This document shows, in pieces, positions 36,533 through 50,398 of a stretch of DNA of 64,000 nt (positions are counted from its first letter, which is position 1; every line of letters starts with the position of its first letter). The notes beneath the pieces were generated by a model, which searched no databases, was not told where the DNA came from, and saw only the letters and a program-made list of their open reading frames with translations. The position numbers and the translations under genes are program-made. This stretch comes from Ascidia mentula (taxonomy: Eukaryota > Chordata > Ascidiacea > Phlebobranchia > Ascidiidae). Location of the stretch: contig OX387200.1 of NCBI GenBank assembly GCA_947561715.1, forward strand, positions 17,796,501 through 17,860,500, in the 5' to 3' direction.

Positions 36533-38502
36533 AATATCAACATAACTTTATTCGTATTGTGTGTTGTACCCGGACTAGTTTGTTATCAGCATAGTACGCA
36601 CGGACTCGATGTTACAGAAAACTAACAATGGATAATGCCAATTCTTATCTAACAATCAGTGCTATTTTACCCGGGACTTGGTTGACAATAGAACGGAATT
36701 ATGGAACAATAGCTGTCGATGCGAGCTGTCTAATAACATATTCTGATTGGAGTGGACAGAGAGCAGTTAATATTAATATACAATGCGGCGAAATCATATA
36801 TATGCGCTGGAAAGCACAATATTCTGAAACTTTTACGACTAATGGCTTCTTTGGGGTTTCTCGTCGCTAACTATGCAACTGCTGTAACTCCAAAATTTGT
36901 CAAAAATAAAATTACAAAATGTATTCAAAAAACATTTCGGTTGAAATCATGCCGCGGCACACCTGGCTGTGAAGAACCGTCTTTTAGATACTATCACTAC
37001 AGGTTCGCTTGAAACGTTGTTATGGTACACACACGGCTTGTATTTACAGGTGATTCAATGCCAAAACCTAATGCCATTTTACTGCTCTTATTTCTCAATT
37101 TAGATACGATTTGCTTTATACAAATGCGCCAGAAGTACAATGATCGCAAATTTTATTCACAAAAGCACAGATTTTAGGCTTGAAGCGTTGAAAAAGCATA
37201 TGACGTATATAATGTGATGTATGTTGCCATTCACTTTCAAGGAAAAATGCATATTAATACCGCTATAACAAAATCAGTGGTATCGTTAGAAAGGTTTTTC
37301 AATGAGCTTTTCAATGATGGAATTATCTTTCCCATCAAACTGTAGTCAAAGTCACAAGCGAAAGACTGTTTTTTGTTGCCATGACGGATATGATTATGAT
37401 TTGACGGGCAAACATATAGTACACACGAAATTGCACATAAGTAAGGTATGGCTGTAAAGGGAGTTTAATGAGCTGATTTATGACAATACATACTAATATC
37501 CGTTGCAAAAATCGTTCAAAATGATTTTACATTTTCTCAAAGTTTGGCCTAAGTTGGTTGTATGCAAAATTTCGGCAATTATTTCACCGTTTGGGAATGA
37601 CCACTGTGTGATCAAAATATCACTTTAATATTGATTTAAGGCTTGGTGGCATAATCACACAGTTTAAAATCGAAACAGCTTTTATGACTTTCCAGGGTTT
37701 ATTTTGAACTATTCAATATCTTGCATCCAGATTGTAGAGCATGTAGTTCATGAATGTTCCACTGCTTTGCCATGATACCTATGAATAGACTATTAAATGC
37801 AACTTTGGGATTCGTTATTGCTTGTATGGTTTAACAAACCAATGCTTACACCTTTCACCCTTTGCATAAAAATGCAGCTGCTAGCAAAATGTGGTCAGAG
37901 TTCATAACAAATATTCAATATGTCTGTTGATAACTCCTAGATCTGTAACGTTGGGAGCAAGCAAGCCTTGACACGTACATCGTACCAAACCAAGGCAAAA
38001 TACTGAAATGATTTGGCTGGACACGCGGAGTGCACAAATGAACATTATTTGGCATTTACAATATGTGCATTAGGCTTATTATTTTGGATTTTGAAAAACG
38101 TAAATACATTAACATCAAATGTACGGAAGTGTTGTGTGCAAAGCGTGAAGATAGATAGGACTTATATCATCAATAACCAAAAAAGAACAAACGGTTACTT
38201 CTGTTTAAAAGTGCATATGATTCGCATATTTGCATTTGGCAAAGAGCATGATCTTTCTAAATGCCCTTTTTTCAAAATAAACACGTTATTGAAAAATCGC
38301 GCTGCAGTAATAATGTCGCATTATTAAGTCCTTCATTGCGACAATAGCACGTTTGACAGGTGTTTCCTGTGTGTTAGTTTGTTCCATTGTTTTCAAATAG
38401 AGCTGATCAACAGATGGGGTACCACGATACTTCTGACTGTGCCTGGTTGCAACAACTGTAACATTTTGCATCAAAGCTAATTCTGATTATTAATGTTTGA
38501 CT

Positions 38503-40473
38503 ATGGGAGCACAAAAAAGCTACCAACACAAAATGTCGAGACTGGCGGCTTGGATGTTTATGTTCGTGTTTGGATGTGGAAGTTTGTTATACTTGCACTT
38601 GCAAATGGAATTGACTTCAAACGAAAACCCAACTTACCAACATATAGAAAAAGTGAGGTTATCACCACTGTCGGGCCTTGAAGGGAAATATGGATCGTCA
38701 GATTGGTGGAAGTATCTGCCTGAAATTGAAGACTTGATGACTAAAATTGAGCAAGGAATAGTTGATTGGCCGAAGAACATCAACAAAACAACTGACCCTA
38801 AACTATCCCATATGACTATTCCTAAAAGTGTCAACTTGTTGGTCGGGGAGACCATAGCTGGATATATAGAAACAAAAGACTTCGATGGAATACGGAAGAA
38901 ACACGGAGGCGATCACTTTCGTGCCAGGTGATGTTTCGAGCCTACATAAGTTGTTTACAAATTTATCAAAAAGTTGGTTCGATGATGCTTGTTTTTCTCG
39001 TCTGCTTCATAGAATTGTATGCGGTTAAATTGTTATTTTTACGTCTATATTTACTTGTTGCTTTTCAGATTAAATAAAATCACAAAAGAAGGCAAAGTTA
39101 CATCAGATGGCATCGCAGTGATGATACAGGATCATAAAAATGGAACTTACGGATGGAGCACTCAAGCGAGGCGATAGTGGACCTTATTGTCACAACAGCA
39201 TCACTCGTAGATAAAGTAAGGCCCTTCAAAGGAATTCTTCCCGACAAGAGCTTTGTTTTATGTGACGTCACAATGAGGTTTGTGGTTCTGGAATACGTTT
39301 ACTAAACTATGTAAATAGAGTTGTTGAACATTTTGGGTTTGGATTCAAAAATGAAACAGGCCAATTTGCTGCTCAGTTTTGTAACCTTAAATGCTGTCCT
39401 CAATGCAGTGTTAAGCGATGATGGGGCTTTTGATACACAATCTTAGCAGATACCTTTATTTTTCAGCAATACACACTCTGTGTGCAATTATTCAAGACCA
39501 GATCAGGGAACTTCATGGATTTGTAGCCAACCTACAGGCAACAAAACATGTCCGGATGAGATCCCGATGTATGGATTTACCCAAGACGCTGATTCTAAAA
39601 TTCTTGGTTCACAACCATTATTTCAAAGTGGAGTTAACTGGCGAGTAGAGGTAAAAAACTCCGGACATGTTTTTGTGGTCAACGGAAGCATATACGATAT
39701 GTTGAAAAGTTCTGAAAAGTGCACTACATCGACGGGGTTGAAGCACTACAGGGACAAAAATTTCGGTCGACCCAGCGGATTTTATTACAGAAACCTATGG
39801 CATTCTCTAATTTGCAACAACATGTATACAACCATAAAAACGGCTGCTGCATGCTTTCAAAACAAATCTATACTCTTTATTGGGGACTCCACTATGAGAC
39901 AGTGGTATGAGAGTGGTTTGGTTACAGAGTTGCGTGCGAAAGACTTTTCATCGGAATTAAGGAAACTCTACTGGTCCATGCCTCGGTATTCATTTAGCGA
40001 CGATTATAACACAAGCCTTTGCTTCAAAGCTCATGGTAACCCACTTCACAACCCAGGTCCCCCAGAAAGTAGACCATATATCGTTGACACCCTTCAAAAT
40101 ATCGACAATGCACAAAGCACTGCTATTGTTTTTAATTTTGGTGCACACTTTCTACGATACGACCCATCTGTAATTGTTAAACGCATATTGGGGATCAAAA
40201 ATGCGATTCTTGATCTGCATAATCGCCACCCAAGCGTGAAAATTTTTCTGCGAGGTGCTATTCGTTTTACAAACAGTTATCAGTGGCCACTGAGCGAGTG
40301 GCTTTACATGCGAGCTGATCGAATTCTCAGGGGTGCTTTGTTAGACTTACCGTATGTCGGATACATAGATACTTGGGAAATGACCACTGTAGTGCCACAA
40401 GAATCCTTCCACCCAACCAATCCCAAGGTTGTGGACGCTGTTTCCTTGTTTATGTCGTATATTTGTTGATAAA
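38503..40473 (+). pseudogene. NXPE array copy 6, 49-base deletion in exon 2
   Basis: Exon remnants: 38503-38927, 39069-39277 (209 bases instead of 258), 39467-40469. The deletion lies at about 39160-39162 between two CAC triplets and removes part of the neurexophilin-like domain (ILPYPGTFKIVVELVH region). The frame then ends at TAG 39175-39177. Exon 3 is open for its whole length and nearly the same as exon 3 of copy 10. The stop is TGA rather than TAA, which also turns the overlapping AATAAA into GATAAA. A product skipping exon 2 would not stay in frame by array phases (258 is a multiple of 3 but 209 is not relevant when skipped: skipping would keep frame), so a short exon-1/exon-3 protein is conceivable. 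Confidence 0.85.
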
Positions 40474-42430
40474 AATATCAACATAACTTTATTCGTATTG
40501 TGTGTTGTACCCGGACTATTTTGTTATCAACATAGCACGCACGGACTCAATGTTACAGAAAACTAACAATGGATAATGCCAATTCTTATCTAACAATCAG
40601 TGCTATTTTATCCGGGACTTGGTTGACAATAGAACGGAATTATGGAACAATAGTTTTCGATGCGCGCTGTCTAATAACATATTCTGATTGGAGTGGGCAG
40701 AGAGCAGTTTGTATTAATGGGCAATGCGGCGAAATCATATATATACGCTGGAAAGCACAATATTCTGAAACTTTTACGGCTAATGGCTTCTTTGGGGTTT
40801 CACGTCGCTAACTATGCAACTGCTGTAGCGTCAAAAGTTTTTCAAAAATAAAATTACAAAATGTATTCAAAAAAAATTTCGGTTGAAATCATGCCTGGCT
40901 GTGAAGAACCGTCTATTAGATACTATCACTACCGGTTCGCTTGGAACGTAGTTATGGTACACACCCGGCTTGAATTTACAGGTGATTCAATGCCAAAACC
41001 AAACACCATTTTACTGCTCTTATTTCTCAATTTAGATGCGATTTGCTTTGTACAAATGCGCCAGAAGTACAATGATCGCAAATTTTATTCACAAAAGCAC
41101 AGATTTTAGGCTTGAAGCGTTGAAAAAGCATATGACGTATATAATGTGATGTATGTTGCCATTCACTTTCAAGGAACAATGCATATTAATACCGCTATAA
41201 CAAAATCAGTGGTATCGTTGGAAAGGTTTTTCAATGAGCTTTTCAATGATGGAATTATCTTTCCCATCAAACTGTAGCCAAAGTTATAAGCGAAAGACTG
41301 TTTTTTGTTGCCATGACGGATATGATTATGATTCGACCGGTAAACATATAGTACACACGAAATTGCACATAAGTAAGGTATGGCTGTAAAGGGAGTTTAA
41401 TGAGCTGATTTATGACAATGCATACTAATATCCGTTGCAAAAATCGTTCAAAATGTTTTTACATTTTCACAAAGTTTGGCCTAAGTTGGTTGTATGCAAA
41501 ATTTCGGCAATTACTTCACTGTTTGGGAATCACCACTGTGTGATCAAAATATCACTTTAATATTGATTTAAGGATTGGTGGCATAATCACACAGTTTAAA
41601 ATCTAATCAGTATTTATGACTTTCCAGGGCTTATTTTGAAGTATATAATATCTTGCAACAAGATTGTAGAGCAATTTATAAATGTTCCACTGCTTTGCCA
41701 TGATACCTATGAATAGACTATTAAATGCGACTTTGGGATTCGTTATTGCTTGTATGGTTTAACAAACCAATGCTTACACCTTTCACCCTTTGCATAAAAA
41801 TGCAGCTGCTAGCAAAATGTGGTCAGAGTTCGTAACAAAAATTCAATATGTCTGTTGATAACTCCTAGATCTGTAGCGTTGGGAGCAAGCAAGCCTTGAC
41901 ACGTACATCGTACCAAACCAAGGCAAAATACTGAAATGATTTGGCTGGACACGCGGAGTGCACAAATGAACATTATTTGGCATTTACAATATGTGCATTA
42001 GGCTTATTATTTTGGATTTTGGCAAACGTAAATACATAAACAACAAATGTACGGAAGTGTTGTGTGCAAAGCATGAAGGTAGATAGGACTTATATCATCA
42101 ATAACCAAAAAAGAATAAACGGTTACTTCTGTTTAAAAGTGTATATGATTCGCATATTTGCAATCAGCAAAGAGCATGATCTTTCTAAATGCCCCTTTTT
42201 CAAAATAAACACGTTATTGAAAAATCGCGCTGCAGTAATAATGTCGCATTATTAAGTCCTTCATTGTGACAATAGCACGTTTGACAGGTGTTTCCTGTGT
42301 GTTAGTTTGTTCAATTGTTTTCAAATAGAGCTGATCAACAGATGTCGTACCACGATACTTCTGGCTGTGCCTGGTTGTAACAACTGTAACATTTTGCATT
42401 AAAGCTAATTCTAATTATTAATGTTTGACT

Positions 42431-44450
42431 ATGGGAGCACAAAAAAGCTATCAACACAAAATGTCGAGACTGGTGGCTTGGATGTTTATATTCGTGTTTG
42501 GATGTGGAAGTTTGTTATACTTGCACTTGCGAATGGAATTGACTTCAAACGAAAACCCAACTTATCAACATATAGAAAAAGTGAGGTTATCACCACTGTC
42601 GGGCCTTGAAGGAAAATATGGATCGTCAGATTGGTGGAAGTATCTGCCTGAAATTCAGGACTTGATGACTAAAATTGAGCAAGGAATAGTTGATTGGCCG
42701 AAGAACATCAACAAAACAACTGACCCTAAACTATCCCATATGACTATTCCTAAAAGTGACAACCTGTTCGTCGGGGAGACCATAGCTGGATATATAGAAA
42801 CAAAAGACTTCCATGGAATACGAAAGAAACACGGAGGCGATCACTTTCGTGCCAGGTGATGTTTCGAGCCTACATAAGTTGTTTTCAAATTTATCAAAAA
42901 GTTGGTTCGATGATGCTTGCTTTTCTCGTTTGCTTCATAAAATTGTATGCGGTTAAATTGTTATTTTTACGTCTAAATTTACTTGTTGCTTTTCAGATTA
43001 AACAAAATCACAAAAGAAGGCAAAGTTACACCAGATGGCATCGCTGTGATGATACAGGATCATAAAAATGGAACTTACGGATGGAGCACAATTCTCCCAT
43101 ATCCCGGAACATTTAAAATAGTTGTTGAACTTGTTCACTCAAGCGAGGCGATAGTAGACCTTATTGTCACAACAGCATCACTCGTAGATAAAGCAAGGCC
43201 CTTCAAAGGAATTCTTTCCGACAAGAGCTTTGTTTTATGTGACGTAACAATGAGGTTTGTGGTTCTGGAATACGTTTACTAAACTATGTAAACATAGTTG
43301 TTGAACACTTTGGGTTTGGATTTAAAATGAAACAGGCCAATTTGCTGCTCAGTTTTGTAACCTTAAATGCTGTCCTCAATGCAGTGTTAAGCGATGATGG
43401 GGCTTTTGATACACAATCTTAGCAGATACCTTTATTTTTCAGCAATACACACTCTGTGTGCAATTATTCAAGACCAGATCAGGGAACTTCATGGATTTGT
43501 AGCCAACCTACAGGCAACAAAACATGTCCAGATAAGATCCCGATGTATGGATTGACCGAACTGGCTGATGCTGAAATTCTTGGTTCACAACCATTATTTC
43601 AAAGTGGAGTTAACTGGCGAGTAGAGGTAAAAAACTCCGGACATGTTTTTGTGGTCAACGGAAGCATATACGATATGTTGAAAAGTTCTGAAAAGTGCAC
43701 CACGTCTACGGGCTTGAAGCACTACCGGGACAAAAATTTCGGTCGACCCAGCGGATTTTATTACAGAAACCTATGGCATTCTCTAATTTGCAACAACATG
43801 TATACAACCATAAATACGGCTGCTGCATGCTTTCAAAACAAATCTATACTCTTTATTGGGGACTCCACTATGAGACAGTGGTATGAGAGTGGTTTGGTTA
43901 CAGAGTTGCGTGCGAAAGACTTTTCATCGGAATTAAGTAAACACTACTGGTCGATGCCTCGGTATTCATTTAGCGACGATTATAACACAAGCCTTTGCTT
44001 CAAAGCTCATGGTAACCCAAATCATCACCCAGGTCCCCCAGAAAGTAGACCATATATCGTTGACACCCTTCAAAATATCGACAATGCACAAAGCACTGCT
44101 ATTGTTTTTAATTTTGGTGCACACTTTCTACGATACGACCCATCTGTAATTGTTAAACACATATTGGGGATCAAAAATGCGATTCTTGATCTGCATAATC
44201 GCCACCCAAGCGTGAAAATTTTTCTGCGAGGTGCTATTCGTTTTACAAACAGTTATCCGGGGCCACTGAGCGAGTGGCTTTACATGAGAGCTGATCGAAT
44301 TCTCAGGGGTGCTTTGTTGGACTTACCGTATGTCGGATACATAGATACTTGGGAAATGACCACTGTAGTGCCACAAACATCCGTACATCCAACCAATCCC
44401 AAGGTTGTGGACGCTATTTCCTTGTTTATGTCGTATATTTGTTAATAAAA
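42431..44450 (+). CDS. NXPE: NXPE family protein, array copy 7
   Basis: Exons 42431-42855, 42997-43254, 43443-44445; 561 aa, intact. All three exons correspond to copy 3 at a constant offset of 15,878 bases, with one silent difference noticed in exon 1 (TATCAA for TACCAA near 42563). It shares the copy 3 substitutions near the catalytic Ser and His. Its 5' leader, by contrast, is not that of copy 3 until about 42210. Confidence 0.92.
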
Positions 44451-46420
44451 ATATCAACATAACTTTATTCGTATTGTGTGTTGTACCCGGACTATTTTGT
44501 TATCAGCATAGTACGCACGGACTCGATGTTACAGTAAACTGACAATGGATCATGCCAATTCTTATTTGACAAACAGTGCTCTTTTACCCGGGACTTTAGT
44601 TAACAATAGAATGGAATTGTGGAACAATAGTTGTCGATGCGCGCTGTCTGATATCATTTTCTGATTAAAGTGGACAGAGAGCAGTTAATATTAATATACA
44701 ATGCGGCGAAATCATATATATGCGCTGGAAAGCACAATATTCTGAAACTTTTACGACTAATGGCTTCTTTGGGGTTTCTCGTCGCAAACTATGCAACTGC
44801 TGTAACTCCAAAGTTTTTCAAAAATAAAATAACAAAATGCATTCAAAAAACATTTCGGTTGAAATCATGCCGCGGCACACCTGGCTTTGAAGAACCGTCT
44901 TTTAGATACTATCACTACAGGTTCGCTTGGAACGTTGTTATGGTACACACACGGCTTGTATTTACAGGTAATTCAATGCCAAAACCTAATGCCATTTTAC
45001 TGCTCTTATTTCTCAATTTAGATGCGATTTGCTTTACACAAATGCGCCAGAAGTACAATGATCGCAAATTTTATTCACAAAAGCACAGATTTTAGGCTTG
45101 AAGCGTTGAAAAAGCATATGACGTATATAATGTGATGTATGTTGCCATTCACTTTCAAGGAACAATGCATATTAATACCGCTATAACAAAATCAGTGGTA
45201 TCGTTGGAAAGGTTTTTCAATGAGCTTTTCAATGATGGAATTATCTTTCCCATTAAACTGTGGCCAAAGTTATAAGCGAAAGACTGTTTTTTGTTGCCAT
45301 GACGGATATGATTATGATTCGACCGGTAAACATATAGTACACACGAAATTGCACATAAGTAAGGTATGGCTGTAAAGGGAGTTTAATGAGCTGATTTATG
45401 ACAATGCATACTAATATCCGTTGCAAAAATCGTTGAAAATGTTTTTACATTTTCACAAAGTTTGGCCTAAGTTGGTTGTATGCAAAATTTCGGCAATTAC
45501 TTCACTGTTTGGGAATCACCACTGTGTGATCAAAATATCACTTTAATATTGATTTAAGGATTGGTGGCATAATCACACAGTTTAAAATCTAATCAGTATT
45601 TATGACTTTCCAGGGCTTATTTTGAACTATTCAATATCTTGCATCCAGATTGTAGAGCATGTAGTTCATGAACGTTCCACTGCTTTGCCATGATACCTAT
45701 GAATAGACTATTAAATGCAACTTTGGGATTCTTTATTGCTTGTATGGTTTAACAAACCAATGCTTACACCTTTCACCCTTTGCATAAAAATGCAGCTGCT
45801 AGCGATATGTGGTCAGAGTTCATAACAAAAATTCAATATGTCTGTTGATAACTCCTAGATCTGTAGCGTTGGGAGCAAGCAAGCCTTGACACGTACATCG
45901 TACCAAACCAAGGCAAAATACTGAAATGATTTGGCTGGACACGCGGAGTGCACAAATGAACATTATTTGGCATTTACAATATGTACATTAGGCTTATTAT
46001 TTTGGATTTTGGCAAACGTAAATACATAAACAACAAATGTACGGAAGTGTTGTGTGCAAAGCATGAAGGTAGATAGGACTTATATCATCAATAACCAAAA
46101 AAGAACAAACGGTTACTTCTGTTTAAAAGTGCATATGATTCGCATATTTGCAATTGGCAAAGAGCATGATCTTTCTAAATGCCCCTTTTTCAAAATAAAC
46201 ACGTTATTGAAAAATCGCGCTATAGTTACTATGTCGCATTATTAAGTCCTTCATTGTGACAATAGCACGTTTGACAAGTGTTTCCTGTGTGTTAGTTTGT
46301 TCCATTGTTTTCAAACAGAGCTGATCAACAGATGTGGCACCACGATACTTCTGGCTGTGCCTGGTTGTAACAACTGTAACATTTTGCATCAAAGCTAATT
46401 CTAATTATTAATGTTTGACT

Positions 46421-48440
46421 ATGGGAGCACAAAAAAGCTACCAACACAAAATGTCGAGACTGGTGGCTTGGATGTTTATGTTCGTGTTTGGATGTGGAAG
46501 TTTGATATATTTGCACTTGCACGGGGAATTGACTTCAAACGAAAACCCAACTTACCAACATATAGAAAAAGTGAGGTTATCACCACTGTCGGGCCTTGAA
46601 GGGAAATATGGATCGTCAGATTGGTGGAAGTATCTGCCTGAAATTGAAGACTTGATGACTAAAATTGAGCAAGGAATAGTTGATTGGCCGAAGAACATCA
46701 AAAAAACAACTGACCCTAAACTATCCCATATGACTATTCCTAAAAGTGACAACCTGTTCGTCGGGGAGACCATAGCTGGATATATAGAAACAAAAGACTT
46801 CCATGGAATACGAAAGAAACACGGAGGCGATCACTTTCGTGCCAGGTGATGTTTTGAGCCTACATAAGTTGTTTACAAATTTATCAAAAAGTTGGTTCGA
46901 TGATGCTTGCTTTTCTCGTCTGCTTCATAAAATTTTATGCGGTTAAATTGTTATTTTTACGTCTAAATTTACTGGTTGCTTTTCAGATTAAACAAAATCA
47001 CAAAAGAAGGCAAAGTTACACCAGATGGCATCGCTGTGATGATACAGGATCATAAAAATGGAACTTACGGATGGAGCACAATTCTCCCATATCCCGGAAC
47101 ATTTAAAATAGTTGTTGAACTTGTTCACTCAAGCGAGGCGATAGTAGACCTTATTGTCACAACAGCATCACTCGTAGATAAAGCAAGGCCCTTCAAAGGA
47201 ATTCTTTCCGACAAGAGCTTTGTTTTATGTGACGTCACAATGAGGTTTGTGTTTCTGGAATACGTTTACTAAACTATGTAAATAGAGTTGTTGAAGACTT
47301 TGGGTTTGGATTTAAAATGAAACAGGCCAATTTGCTGCTCAGTTTTGTAACCTTAAATGCTGTCCTCAATGCAGTGTTAAGCGATGATGGGGCTTTTGAT
47401 ACACAATCTTAGCAGATACCTTTATTTTTCAGCAATACACACTCTGTGTGCAATTATTCAAGACCAGATCAGGGAACTTCATGGATTTGTAGCCAACCTA
47501 AAGGCAACAAAACATGCCCGGATGAGATCCCGATGTATGGATTGACCCAAGAGGCTGATGATGAAATTCTTGGTTCACAACCATTATTTCAAAGTGGAGT
47601 TAACTGGCGAGTAGAGGTAAAAAACTCCGGACATGTTTTTGTGGTCAACGGAAGCATATACGATATGTTGAAAAGTTCTGAAAAGTGCACCACATCTACG
47701 GGCTTGAAGCACTACCGGGACAAAAATTTCGGTCGACCCAGCGGATTTTATTACAGAAACCTATGGCATTCTCTAATTTGCAACAACATGTATACAGTCA
47801 TACATACGGCTGCTACATGCTTTCAAAACAAATATATACTCTTTATTGGGGACTCCACTATGAGACAGTGGTATGAGAGTGGTTTGGTTACAAAGTTGCG
47901 TGCGAAAGACTTTTCATCGGAATTAAGTAAACACTACTGGTCCATGCCTCGGTATTCATTTAGCGACGATTATAACACAAGCCTTTGCTTCAAAGCTCAT
48001 GGTAACCCAATTCACAACCCAGGTCCCCCAGAAAGTAGACCATATATCGTTGACACCCTTCAAAATATCGACAATACACAAAGCACTGCTATTGTTTTTA
48101 ATTTTGGTGCACACTTTCTACGATACGACCCATCTGTAATTGTTAAACGCATATTGGGGATCAAAAATGCGATTCTTGATCTGCATAATCGCCACCCAAG
48201 CGTGAAAATTTTTCTGCGAGGTGCTATTCGTTTTACAAACAGTTATGAGGGGCCACTGAGCGAGTGGCTTTACATGCGAGCTGATCGAATTCTCAGGGGT
48301 GCTTTGTTGGACTTACCGTATGTCGGATACATAGATACTTGGGAAATGACCACTGTAGTGCCACAAGAATCCTTCCATCCAACCTATCCCAAGGTTGTGG
48401 ACGCTATTTCCTTGTTTATGTCGTATATTTGTTAATAAAA
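46421..48440 (+). CDS. NXPE: NXPE family protein, array copy 8
   Basis: Exons 46421-46845, 46987-47244, 47433-48435; 561 aa, intact. The protein reads the same as copy 4 (LIYLHLHGEL, QPKGNKTC, ADDEIL). The constant 15,878-base offset continues from copy 7, so copies 7 and 8 were duplicated together from copies 3 and 4 or the reverse. The match ends near 48790 in the tail, where this unit reads GTAGCGTC for GTAACTCC. Confidence 0.92.
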
Positions 48441-50398
48441 ATATCAACATAACTTTATTCGTATTGTGTGTTGTACCCGGACTAGTTTGTTATCAGCATA
48501 GCACGCACGGACTCGATGTTACAGAAAACTAACAATGGATCATGCCAATTCTTATCTAACAAATCAGTGCTATTTTACCCGGGACTTGGTTGACAATAGA
48601 ACGGAATTATGGAACAATAGTTGTCGATGCGCGCTGTCTAATAACATATTCTGATTGGAGTGGGCAGAGAGCAGTTAGTATTAATGGGCAATGCGGCGAA
48701 ATCATATATATACGCTGGAAAGCACAATATTCTGAAACTTTTACGGCTAATGGCTTCTTTGGGGTTTCACGTCGCTAACTATGCAACTGCTGTAGCGTCA
48801 AAAGTTTTTCAAAAATAAAATTACAAAATGTATTCAAAAAACATTTCGGTTGAAATCATGCCGCGGCACACCTGGCTTTGAAGAACCGTCTTTTAGATAC
48901 TATCACTACAGGTTCGCTTGGAACGTTGTTATGGTACACACACGGCTTGTATTTACAGGTGATTCAATGCCAAAACCTAATGCCATTTTACTGCTCTTAT
49001 TTCTCAATTTAGATGCGATTTGCTTTGTACAAATGCGCCAGAAGTACAATGATCGCAAATTTTATTCACAAAAGCACAGATTTTAGGCTTGAAGCGTTGA
49101 AAAAGCATATGACGTATATAATGTGATGTATGTTGCCATTCACTTTCAAGGAACAATGCATATTAATACCGCTATAACAAAATCAGTGGTATCGTTGGAA
49201 AGGTTTTTCAATGAGCTTTTCAATGATGGAATTATCTTTCCCATCAAACTGTAGCCAAAGTTATAAGCGAAAGACTGTTTTTTGTTGCCATGACGGATAT
49301 GATTATGATTCGACCGGTAAACATATAGTACACACGAAATTGCACATAAGTAAGGTATGGCTGTAAAGGGAGTTTAATGAGCTGATTTATGACAATGCAT
49401 ACTAATATCCGTTGCAAAAATCGTTCAAAATGTTTTTACATTTTCACAAAGTTTGGCCTAAGTTGGTTGTATGCAAAATTTCGGCAATTACTTCACTGTT
49501 TGGGAATCACCACTGTGTGATCAAAATATCACTTTAATATTGATTTAAGGATTGGTGGCATAATCACACAGTTTAAAATCTAATCAGTATTTATGACTTT
49601 CCAGGGCTTATTTTGAAGTATATAATATCTTGCAACAAGATTGTAGAGCAATTTATAAATGTTCCACTGCTTTGCCATGATACCTATGAATAGACTATTA
49701 AATGCGACTTTGGGATTCGTTATTGCTTGTATGGTTTAACAAACCAATGCTTACACCTTTCACCCTTTGCATAAAAATGCAGCTGCTAGCAAAATGTGGT
49801 CAGAGTTCGTAACAAAAATTCAATATGTCTGTTGATAACTCCTAGATCTGTAGCGTTGGGAGCAAGCAAGCCTTGACACGTACATCGTACCAAACCAAGG
49901 CAAAATACTGAAATGATTTGGCTGGACACGCGGAGTGCACAAATGAACATTATTTGGCATTTACAATATGTGCATTAGGCTTATTATTTTGGCTTTTGAA
50001 AAACGTAAATACATTAACAACAAATGTACGGAAGTTTTGTGTGCAAAGCATGAAGGTAGATAGGATCATCAATGACCAAAAAAGAATAAACGGTTACTTC
50101 TGTTCAAAAGTGCATTTGATTCGCATATTTGCAATTGGTAAAGAGCATGATCTTTCTAAATGCCCTTTTTTCAAAATAAACACGTTATTGAAAAATCGCG
50201 CTGCAGTAATAATGTCGCATTATTAAGTCCTTCATTGTGACAATAGCACGTTTGACAGGTGTTTCCTGTGTGTTAGTTTGTTCAATTGTTTTCAAATAGA
50301 GCTGACCAACAGATGTAGTACCACGATACTTTTGGCTGTGCCTGGTTGTTACTGTAACATTTTGCATTAAAGCTAATTCTTATTATTAATGTTTGACT

